Assembly: GCA_030248195.1 (NCBI GenBank)
Contig: JASAND010028244.1
Coordinates: forward strand, 87,124 to 151,123
Length of the DNA: 64,000 nt
Direction of reading: 5' to 3'
Origin: Trissonchulus latispiculum
Taxonomy: Eukaryota; Nematoda; Enoplea; Enoplida; Ironidae
Shown piece after piece: positions 40,640 through 52,600 of this stretch (its first letter is position 1; each line of letters starts with the position of its first letter). The notes under the pieces are model-generated. The model did no database searches, was not told the origin of the DNA, and was given only the letters and a program-made list of their open reading frames with translations. Both the position numbers and the translations under genes were made by a program.

Positions 40640-43600
40640 GTATGTTTTCATTGCGAAGCGTACATACAAATCTATAGTTGTTGTAATCTGATTGTAACCA
40701 TTACTGTGAGTTAAGGACTAATTGTGAAAGTTCTGTTTGTAGAATGATATAGTCCGCTCTTGTAACTTTTCAGTTCAGAATCGAGTATATGTGTACGTTT
40801 GTGCGCATTAAAAGCTAAGTCTATCTATCGCAGACAATACAAAAATAGTTAATCTCCGCTCAATAATTAAACGTTTGGATTTCTCAAAGTTAGTACTGGG
40901 GGGAAAGCGCAACTGATGTAAACGTCTGTGTGTCTTTAATTTACTTTGAAAAAAGGGAAAGGCTTCGTCAGGGGACTATGTTGATATGTAATTAAATCAT
41001 ATTGGTAATACCAAGAGTACATAATGATAAGAGTATGACAAGCCAAACACTCTATGCAGTGAAGGCCAAAACTATGCTATGCGCGCTATCGGCTGACCCC
41101 CCCACGAATTGGCCCCCTCTCACACCGCCCCTGTATATGGGTACATAGTTCCAAACGGGGGTCACTCACTCACTCGCTTAGCATGTTTTTTACATGCAAG
41201 TATTAAACATACATGCTTAAACCCCCTCCCCAAATTGGGCCGCTATTAATTTCAACGTGTAATTATGCAAAGCAGTGAGCGACCCCCGTTTGGACCACGT
41301 ACCCATATAGGGCGGGGTGAGAGGGGGTCAATTCATGGGAGGGGGGGTCAGCCGATAGCGCGCATAGCATAGTTTTGGCCTTCACTGCATAGAATGTTAC
41401 GCTTGTCATACTCTTATCATTATACTTTTACTTTACTACTTATGGGCCCAGACGATTTCCGTCCATGGACGCCGCCGATCCGTTGACATATCTTCTCCAA
41501 GACGAACGATCTTGTGTGGTCAGGTACCAATCCCGGAGACCAAGCTTCCGAACGTCCTCTAGAGCTACATCCGACCATTCCTTCCTCGGTCTTCCAGGTC
41601 TTCTCACCGCCCGGGGATCATCAGAGGTCCACCCAAATAGTACCCGTTTAGGGGTCCTGCTGTCAGCCTGTCTGCACACATGACCTAGCCACCGCAGCCT
41701 CGACTTCGCTAGGCTGTCCCTGATAGGGGGAAGACCACAAGCATTTCTCAGAGTCACAACGGGGACATGGTCTCTCATCGATACCCCCATAATCCGTCGC
41801 AGGCAGTTGTTTTGGAAGACTTCTAAGCGAACTGTATCCGTCGCTCGAGGAGTCCAAGATTCGCAGCCATACAGTAGAACCGATAGCACAGAAGATCGAA
41901 GCAGATTCAGCTTAACATGTAGCAGTAGATCGTGGTTACTCCAGATGTTTGACAGTTTAGCGAAGGAAGAACTTGCCAGCCTGATTCGGTTTGTGATTTC
42001 GTCGTTTAGTAGCCCATCCGGCGAAAAAGTGCAGCCCAAGTATTTGAAGTTTGCTGCTACTTTAAGCTGTTCACCGCCAATCTGACGGTTTGGGTCATTG
42101 TGGCCATCAGAGAAGCAGACAACCTTCGTTTTCGGACAGCTAATCTCAAGGCCCAGGGTCATGCATACTTCAGCAAAATAACTTACAATTTGATTTATGT
42201 CAGCTGAGGATGTTGCGACAAGGGCGGCGTCATCGGCATACAATAGAGCTGTGATGGTATCCATGAATGATTCTTCGCTCTTGCGTTTTATGCCATCCGG
42301 AAAAAAATCGACTCCCATGTCTGAAACTTATGGAGGCGCCAACGTTTGAATGTAGGAGAAGGCTTTTTACGGCCACATCGATATAGCAGTTGAACAGAAA
42401 TGGGGCCAAAACACATCCCTGGCGAACGCCGGTTCGTATTCGGAACCATTCTGAGAGTTCCCCATAGATTTTAACTGTACAGTCGGTATCCTTATGGAGA
42501 ACTTGTATGAGTCGGTTCAGTTTGCCTTGTATGCCAAAGAATGGCAAGATTTTCCACAGAGTTTCTCGGTCAACACTATCATATGCCTTTTTAAGGTCCA
42601 CAAATACCGAATAGACAGGGAGTTTCTTCCTCCAGTGTTTCTCTATGACCCGTCCAAGGACAAACAGCTGGTCGGCGGTGCTGCGACCTTTCCGGAAAGC
42701 GCATTGGGGTTCTGATAGCCTGGCTTCAATTTTCTGCCGAATTCTATGTAGTAGAACTAAGGCAAAAACTTTTCCTGGAATTGAGAGCAGGGAGATGCCC
42801 CGATAGTTATCGCAAACCGTCTTGTCTCCCTTTTTATGCAGAACAGATATAACAGCCTTGCACCACTCAGCCGGGCATACTTCAGCACGCCAGCAAGTGA
42901 TGATGATATTATGTAGCCATGCAATTGCACTCTCTCCAGCACATTGCAGCATCTCACTTGTAATTCAGCAAATTCCGGGTGATTTTCTGCGCTTCAGACC
43001 CCTTACTATGGTCCTGATTTCTTCAATGGTTGGTTCCACTGCTTCTTCTTCTTCATCTGGCACAGGCTCAGGGTTCAAATCCCGTAGTACTTCATGCAAT
43101 CGTCGATCATTAATATTTCGTTGAATGTTCAGAAGGTGTTCAAAATGATCCTTCCAACGCTTTATCTTTTCAGATTTCGACTTTAGTGGCATACCATCTG
43201 TTCCCTTCAGATCGTCCGTTGCAGAAGTCGGTTGTTTCCAAAATAATTTCAGCTTCGCATAAACTTCATGCCAGCGATTTCCATGAAAATCATCGTCGAT
43301 CTCAGCAGCCAGTGACCTGAAATAGTTGTTCTTATTTTCTCTGATTGACTTCTTCACTGAACGCTGGAGTTGCTTAAATCGAAGACTTAGCTCCTGCTGC
43401 CTGGTACCAACGGCAGCTATTTGTTGACTCCTTACTGCTCTCTTCTGTCTGCACAGCTGGATCGTCTCAGGTGTTATCCAGTTTGGGTGGGATGGACTCT
43501 TTTGTCCAAGCACCTCTGATGCAGTAGATGTCAAAACCAGCTTGAAGGATAACCATTTTTCTTCGACTGAGAAATTTGCATGGTCAGAGTCAATTTGGTT

Positions 43601-46600
43601 TGCTGTTTCCGGCATCGACAGCTTCTCACTTACAGATTGACAGAAACGGTTACCAATTTCCGGAACAGATAATTTATCGGAGTCAAACTGCACCAAGGCT
43701 AAGTTGCGTTTCTTAGATCGCAGTCGAATTCTAATTGGTGCCACCAATAACTTATGATCCGTTCCACTGGAAAGATCAGTGACTCCAGGAAGGTTAGCAC
43801 TGCGCCATACCCTACAGTCTCTGACAGCCGAACTGAATCGTTTACTGAGGCATATAAAGTCCAAAGTTTTATTTACCAAGCCAGTGTTAGAGTACCACGT
43901 CACCTGATGTGCCTTCTTGTGCCTAAACCATGTATTCACTATCCGTAGACGGTTTTGGTTACACAAATTTACAAACCGAAAGCCGTTATCATTGGATTCT
44001 TGATAGCAGAAAGGGCCGGTGCTGCATCCATTTAGCTTCTGGTCGGCGCCAACTGTTGCATTCAGGTCTCCACACAAGGCAATGGCATCTGAATTCGGTA
44101 GCTTTCGCAGAAGATTGGACAGCGATCTATAGAACGAGTCCTTCATAGCCGCATCTCCACAATTAGTAGGTGCATAGCAGCATACAATTGCTAACCTGAC
44201 TGGATGGGTGTTGAGGCGGACACATAGGAGTCTTTCTGGATTTTCATCGTCCGTTGGAACACTCTCTACACACTTGGCCACTTTGGATGACATGGCAATT
44301 CCTACCCCATGTGTTCTTGTCCCATCATCTTTCCCGCTGAATTCAATGGTCCAGTCGGATTCTGCATGCCTTCCCCTTCCTGGCCACCTGGTTTCTTGCA
44401 GGCAGCAGATGTCGACGTTAAACTGCTTCAATTCAATGTAATGAAGTAGTCATTATGTACTCTTGGTAATACCAAAATGTCCACATCACTGTTACAGGTA
44501 CAATGAAACAAGACTGAGAGCCTTGACAGACAACGATGCTTACATTATTTCCTATTTGGACACGTTCTTCACGTACGGCGGTTACCATCATTATATGGGT
44601 GGAGGGGACCAGATTTGGATACTTTTGGAGACCATTGGAAAAAGTAAGGACCAACTGGCATATCTTATGCGTCAAAAGAAAATGAGCATTGTGGACTTCA
44701 TTGGCAATGTGTCGCTGCGATGTAATGAAGTAGTTCATGCCTGCGTACACGGACGACAGACCATTCCTACAGAAGAGTGCTGCATGAAACCCTATATGAC
44801 GCCTTATGGGTTTTGCCCAGTGGTGAAGGGACCACTCCAAAATTCGACAGAATTGGATGCTGGTAATGTTGATTGTTTTGCTACACTGTACATACAGCAT
44901 AACAATCAAAAATCCTTGAGCTATCAAGAACTCAAGATCTCGAGTAGTCAGTTTTCATGATTATCAACCTCTTCAGGAAAACAATTAATACATGTCCGCA
45001 AGTTTTATTTTCTGGTGATTTATGTTGGCAACAACTATGCAAATTGTTGAAACTACATTTATAAATTGTAAAACTATAAATTGAAGTTTTCAAAGATTTC
45101 TTGGGTATAGTTGTAAAGAATTATATGGCTGAAATTGACTAGGGGCCCTAGGGGCGAGCGCGAGACATAGACTCGAGAAGTCGAGTCGATAACTTTTTCA
45201 GCGTTACCTGTCATGCGACTTGTCAACTGAGTCGTTTATGGTAATGTTTCAACTATGTAATTGTCTTGAGTGAATTGGATAATGTGAAAGATTAAAGTAA
45301 TGTGTCTCCTCATTGCACCGACTTTGGAAACTTCCCCTTTTTCAGAAGGTCCTTCAATCTAGCCCACTGAAAAACAAATTTGGATTTCAGATGTTATCGT
45401 AATCCTATATCCTACTTACGCCTAACGTGTGATGTTTCCGACTACAGATAACAAAACTAAAAATCCTCTAACGCCTAAAGCTCAAAACTGAAATTTCTAC
45501 TTACGCCTACAATATTTCCTCTCAAAAGTCATATTTTTACTTTAACCTAAAACTAAAGCTGTTATATATCTTCACCGTATACACTTTGTACAATGTTACT
45601 GTAAGAAATTTCACTCTGTAAAACATTTTTGGGCGTACTGGAATACTTTAATTAGTTTGTTAATTTTTCTGGACAAAAATTACAAATCTTTTCTAATAAA
45701 TAAAGTTGAGTCGCAAATTTGGTATTCCCTAGATCATGCAAGGTGAATAAATCATAGTATCTATCCCGAGAAAAATTTAAACAACTTCAGGAGGAAAGTC
45801 AGGAAGTGATTCTTCCGTATACGCACACCTGACATTAAACTAAAGTGCACTCCATGCATCTACTTCCGTAGACGCACACCACATCATTGATAATCCTATT
45901 TAACTTTGAATCTTACTACTACTCAATATATAGCAAAAGCGAACAATCCTTAGGTGACTCCTGTGTTGCAAGCATCTCATTTACGTTTACTCCTACTTAC
46001 ACAATCGTTTTCAAAACTCGAATTCCTACTTACGCCCAATTTTTTGTGTCAAAACTCACATTCCTACTTCCGCCTAAAGAACGTTTACGCAAAATTCAGA
46101 TTCTTACTTACGAATAAACCTACAGGGTGATTCTTCCGTATACGCACACCTGACATTAAACTAAAGTGCACTCAATGCATCTACTTCCGTAGACGCACAC
46201 TAGAATTTAGGGAGAAATCTTTTGGACTTTCGCTGAATCTTAAAGGCATCTACTTCCTGCATGCGCACGCCACCACATCATTGATAATCCTATTTAACTC
46301 TGAATCTTCAAATTACTTACTTACGTATAGTTTTATATACACAAAATAATATGATCACGACATAAAAATGCTATTATTTGTAAACTCTAAAATATCAGTT
46401 ATAAGATAAAATTATCAAACTATCAATTATAAGTATAAGTTGTGTAAAATTGTTATAAAAATCATAAAATATCAATTATTTTAAAAACAGTATTATTAGG
46501 AAGCCTAAGCTTATAAAAAGAAGAGGAACTCTCACCGGGAGATAAAATTTTAAGCAGCTTTTGGAAATGAAAATACTGTGTAGCGAAAACGCAAACTTGA

Positions 46601-49600
46601 CGTATTTGCAAATTTCGCCAACGAACACGCAAATTTGTGTTTTCGCTAACGAAAACGCAAATGGTTCTCACTCTAAGGCTCAACTAATTGTCAGTGTAGT
46701 AAAGTGCACGTAAACATGCATATATGGAAACAGTCACTGTATACGGTACGCATATGTGCAATGTATTTAACTGTAATCCATGTAGGTATCTTCTCACTTT
46801 GCACCTCACCAATTCTAGTACTTTGTTTTAGAACACTAGTCACTACGTATACAACTTATACAACTACAATTACTACTTTTCACTAAAATTGTGGTAGTAA
46901 AATATTAACTAACTACTAATTCATTAATTAATTAACTACTGAATAAGTTGGAAGAAAATTTCTTTTAAGAAAGTAATTGTAGTTGTATAAGTTGTAGGTA
47001 GTGACTAGGGTTCTAAAACAAAGTACTAGGATTGTTAGTACTACAGTGTGAAGATACTACATGGATTACAGTTAAATACATTGCACATATGCGTACTGTA
47101 CACAGTGACTGTTTCCTTGTATGCATGTTTACGTGCACTTCTAATACACTGGTAATTAGTTGAGCCTTAGAGTGAGAACCATTTGGCGTTTTCGTTAGCG
47201 AAAACACAAATTTGCGTGTTCGTTATGAAACTTGAAATACGTCAATTTGCGTTTTCGCTACACAGTATTTTCATTTCTAAAAGCTGCTTAATACTTTAAA
47301 ATTTTATCTCCCGGTGAGAGTTCCTCTTCATTTTAAAAGCTTAGGCTTCCTAATAATCCTGTTTTAAAATAATTGATATTTTCTGATTTTATAAGAATTT
47401 TACAACTTATACTTATAATTGATAGTTTGATAATTTTATCTTATAACTGATACTTTAGAGTTTAGAAATAATAGCATTTTTATGTCGTGATGATATTATT
47501 TTGTGTATATAAAACTCTACGTAAGTAAGCAATTTGAAGATTCAGAGTTAAATAGGATTATCAATGATGTGTGTACGCATACGGAAGTAGATGCCTTTAA
47601 GCTTCAGCCCCAAAAACAAAAAAATTTCTCCCTAAATTCTAGTGTGCGTCTATGGAAGTAGATGCATTGAAGATGCACTTTAGTTTAATGATAGGTGTAC
47701 GCCTACGGAAGATCACCACCTTGGAGTTCATTCGTAAGTAAGAATCTGAATTTTGCGTAAACGTTCTTTAGGCGGGAAGTAGAATGTGAGTTTTGACACA
47801 AAAAAAATTGGACGCCAGTAGGAATTCGAGTTTTGAAAACGATTGTGTAAGTAGGAGTAAACGTAAATGAGATGCTTGCAACACAGGAGTCACCTAAGGA
47901 TTGTTCGCTTTTGCTATATATTGAGTAGTAGAGAAGGAAATGTAATTGTCAATGTAAAAATAATTTTCCAAGATGGTAGTTCAGTTTCAGTTTTCAGTTC
48001 AGCCAAAGTTCAGTAGTTCGTCTGTATATTTTCAGTGATATAGATTTATGTTATTACGTAGTGCAAGGTTCAGTTGGGTTTGAAGTGCTCAAATAACAGA
48101 ACCTACATATTTTCAAGGCTAGATTGTACCATTGAAATATTTATGCTACCAGGGTTTTCCATGGAGCTGATGTTGCCAATGAAAAGCATGGTAAGGAAGA
48201 CTTCATTTATTGAATGGAATGACGGCATAATGTATGGGCTTTTGCATCCAAAGGCCAATCTGCTGCAAGAATTTTACCATATTCCACTCGGCTATCACGT
48301 TTCGATATCATTAAAGGAAGACCAATTTCAGAGCATCAACCAACCGTCTCGTCCATGCAGATACTATGCAGAAGGTTGTTATGCTTTACTAATCTGATAC
48401 CACAAACTAGCTAGTAGTTAAATAAATCTTATTTTCTTCTGTATAGTAATTTGTGTCGTGTTTGCGCTGATATGTTGTGTTATGCACTGTGGAATTGTGT
48501 TGGTAATGGAAGGTTTTCTTTATACTTAACTGCCTTTGCTAGCTTTTTGGCGAGAGCGACATTTTGAACAGCTTAACTAACAAGGCCTTATATATTATTT
48601 GTACATTTTATGAGGTGGAACTGACCTAATGACTCTATTTACACTTGATTAGTCTTCCAGTGGCACCCAACTAGGCCGGTTGGAGTCTGTCTAAAGAAAC
48701 GAGAGGATGTCACTTATTAATGACCTTTGCATTTTTCTTTTCTTAAATTGTATATCTTATTTATTAGGAGTTTAGTAAGTTAGCAAACTAAAAAAGTGTA
48801 TAAGTTATCTTCACTGCTTTCATGGAATTCAACTTCATGCATAAAGTTGAATTGAAATAAAATTTAAAGTGAATACTAAAATCACATCAGACAGATTTTA
48901 ATTTCGGAAACAGCTGAATTGCATTCAACTTTGGGACAAAATTAATTAATTAATTAATACTTTATTATTTGTATACTGATACTGACCTAACAATGATCTG
49001 CAGCGAAAAACAGATTTCAGGTTGGGGAAGTTGCCCAAATATGGCCAAGTGCTTAAAATATGGCCAACGTTGACTATAGATAGTTGTGTAGGTGTTTTAT
49101 TAAAGCCAAGCGAACTAAACCGCAGTAACAAGTATACCTGTACTTATTGGAGGCTCCAACTTTCAGCATTAACTTTCCAGTATTAAATTAAATAAGAATT
49201 GATTTGTAATTTTATTCAACTTTAAATTTTTAAACCAGATACTTATGCTGTCAGAAAGTAAAGTTTTGAAGACAGGGATTAAAAAGATCAGTTTATCAGT
49301 CTAAGCTGACAATTTTCATTATTTAATAGAGAATTGTATGTAGATTATCTTTGCAAAATTTCAAAACATAAAGTTGACCCCGTAAAATTTGTGCATCAGA
49401 ACTAATTTCAGTGCCATTTTCACCAATGTGCCCTAATATGGACAGTCGGTCTTTTGTGAGTGCCTAAATGTGCAAAATGTAAAAACTAAGCGATTTACGT
49501 GCAAAAATACTATTAGTAAGTTATAAGGTCCGGCTGATTTTTGTTTGCAAATTTTGATGAAGAGTCTTAGCGAATTCACATATGAACAGTTCAAGTAATT

Positions 49601-52600
49601 TATGTTTCTAAATCAATGGTTCCAGTTTGAAATTTTTTAATGTTAAAATGCTAAAAACATGTTTTAGTGCTAAAGCTGACTTCATGAAGCATGCCCAGAG
49701 AATGAACCCTATGTTTAAAACGTAGTTTTGTTTCTGAAAATACTATTTTTATCAATATAACAAAAATGCTTTGATGTTGCTAAAAATGTGTTTATGTTAT
49801 TTGTTATTTAGTTAAATGTTAAACAAAATGTTATAATAAAGAGTGTGTCTATATTTGGAGCCCTTTGTCTATATTAGGAACCCAGGTGTCCTTATTAGGC
49901 AACTTTTTGCTCCTATCTTTGTAAAGTTTCAGACCAACAAGAATAAGATTTTTAACTGGAATATCGTAGATTAGCTTAGATTTTCTAAAGTTTGATAATT
50001 TGTTAAACTTTTAAAGATGTAAAATTTATGGGAAGAGAAATGCAAAGTTCATTAATAAGTGACGTCTCCCCTTTTCTTTCTGCAGACAGTCTTCAACCTA
50101 CCTAGTTGGGTGCCACTTGAAGCCTAATCAAGTGTACAAGGGTCATTAAGTCAGATTTTCCCCGCAAATTTTACAAAAGCCCAAAAATTATTTTAGTTAC
50201 CAAAATTATAAAACATAATACATAGTCAAGTGAGTTGCTTTTAATCAAACTCCAGTCATGCTCAACTGGTTTATCCGCTAACAATATATTACTATTGTCT
50301 TACCAAATTTAGCCTTTACTTAAAATTAATCAAAAGTATGTAACATGGATAAAACAATTTGTCGCGGGTCATGGCCATGGGTAATGTTTAGCGAATCTGT
50401 GTTGGAGAAATATTTGCAGACATCGTATTTATGTGTCGATGTGGATAGCTAGCTTAGCTAGCCTAGCTCTAGTGGCTATTACGGAGCAGGAGGAATGGTA
50501 TCCATGATTTATTGTCTTTCAACTTTGCTATGTAATTTAGGTGATAATCAGCAGCTGTGTTTTCTGAAGTGCTACACACTGGAAACAATGGTAGACTGTG
50601 ATACAGACTGTGAACCTGTTGGAGTAGTGAACACATCCGCACATAATCCAGCCAGAACTACTTGTGACGGAAAAGAGAGCTTTTATTGCAATATTATGCC
50701 AATAATAGAAGATATGGAAACTGGCTCACCTGTTCTTCCTCTTTGCCAGAAGGAGTGTGGAATTCCATGCCAGCATGCCGGATACACCGTGTTGTCTTCT
50801 ATGTCCAAGTATGTTAGAGTTTAAGGATAAACACCTGGGAGTCATCGCTGCTAGTTTATCAGAAGGACTGTGATGCCCCAACATTTCTCATATTTCTCAA
50901 AGTTCACTGCTATTTGTTTTTAGTCTTGTCTAAAAGCAGTGGATGTAGTTTGCTCTGGCAGTAATGTTTTTGCCATACGTTGTGGCTGGCGGCAGTCAGC
51001 GTTTACTGTATTTGCTGTGAGCTTCCCAATTGTTAGCTTCAATTCTCAGAATTCAAACTAAAGGTACAAATATTTGTTTTCCATTGCCCTTGACGTTTTA
51101 GCATAGTCATTCGAAGCCGAAGTTTTTTTTCGACGAGTTCGCCGTTTTATAGTTTTCTACTGCTGTTCTTACACATGTTTTCGTTTATCTTTTATCTTCA
51201 AGTTAAAGTTACAACCAAAGTAGAGATGAGCATTTCGGCCCGGCCCGGCCCGGTCCGGCCCGCGGGCCGGGCCGGGCCGACATCCATTTGTTAGCGGGCC
51301 GGGCCGGGCCGACAAAATTTTATAACTGCGGGCCGGCGCGGGCCGAAACGGGCCGGATCGACTATAGAAAATATTCTAAAATCGCTAAAATTAGCTAAAT
51401 ATCTACTCATTCTGGCTATTTTACAGCGAAATTTAGCATTTTGTAGCCTAATTTAGCGCTTCCATATTGCATTGGAGCCTTTGAAATAATATTGTTAGTA
51501 AAAGTTTGGAAATCTTCTTTTGGCGGGCCGGGCCATGCCGAATCTTGGAGCTGGCCTGGCCGGGCCGGGCCGAAACATTTTGCCAGCGGGCCGGGCCGGG
51601 CCGGGCCGAGCAAGATTTTGGAGCGGGCCGGGCCGGGCCGAAAAAATCCAGCCCGTGCTCATCTCTAAACCAAAGTACATTAATCTTCGTAATTTTTCAT
51701 CAGCAAATTTTTAGATATGATATCAGATATCTAATGGCTGAACGAGCTCAATGCCTTTTAGAGTATATTGTTCTGTTGCCATTAAAGCAGTCTTAATATT
51801 TCCATGGCTGAACGTCAGTGTTCTAAGGGGTTTTCTGGACCCTGTCTGGTGTGTTGTTGATATAAATTCTCCTACGCTCTTTAGCGAAAATGTAAATATC
51901 CATACGTAGTGACATCATCTGTTTTTTACAGGCATAGTCCCGTAGTTTTCAATTCCTGGTTGATTAAACCGTAACAACTGAAACCTTAATTCCATTTCAG
52001 TTACCGGCTTATGTACTCATAAAACTCCAAAACCGAACATGCTTCGGAACCGATCTTCCGCAATAAATTATAATAAAATCCGTAATTTGACCATTTCGGC
52101 TCCATGATCCTAAAACTGTAGTGCTTAGATACCCAAAATACGCAAATTTACTGTGCCTTCAACCAAGTGTGGGTTGCAACTGTAATTTCGCCGTATTTTA
52201 TCGTGCTTAGAATTTACAAATCTGAACTGACCATTGCAAGAATCTTCATATTATACTTTATATGAATAACCGTTTTGTCATAGAATCAATGAAGCACCAA
52301 TGGATAAACCGGAGTATGCAAATTTCAGCTCCAATGGCATGGTAGTTTACTTTTCGCATCTGGAAATGCAAGTTCGCAACACTGACGACTTTTACGTAAT
52401 GCCTCTTGAAACATATATAGCAAACATTGGTGGAATTATAGGATTATGGGTAATTCAGGTTTGCTTGTCATATATGTATATGTGAAGTCGACGGGAGAGA
52501 TTGAATGGTCTTTAGTTGATAGCTGTGCTGTAGGGCTGATGAATTGGGAAGAAACCGAGGACAAGCCCGAGACGGGAGGCGTCAGGCACCCTTCAGGACT

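Larger units (their letters stand above)
41003..44475. mobile_element. Palindromic MITE split by a LINE insertion
   Basis: Outer ends TTGGTAATACCAAGAGTAC / GTACTCTTGGTAATACCAA (41003 and 44475). The left arm and most of the right arm (41003-41423) form a ~400-bp hairpin. The last ~20 bases of the right arm lie beyond the LINE (44457-44475). The LINE is bounded by TCATTAT at 41417-41423 and 44450-44456, its target duplication. Confidence 0.7.

Noticed and set aside
51416..51796. GC-rich frames with repeated GPGRAG/PARPGP peptides
   Set aside because: Composition product of the GGGCCGGGCC-rich hAT MITE.
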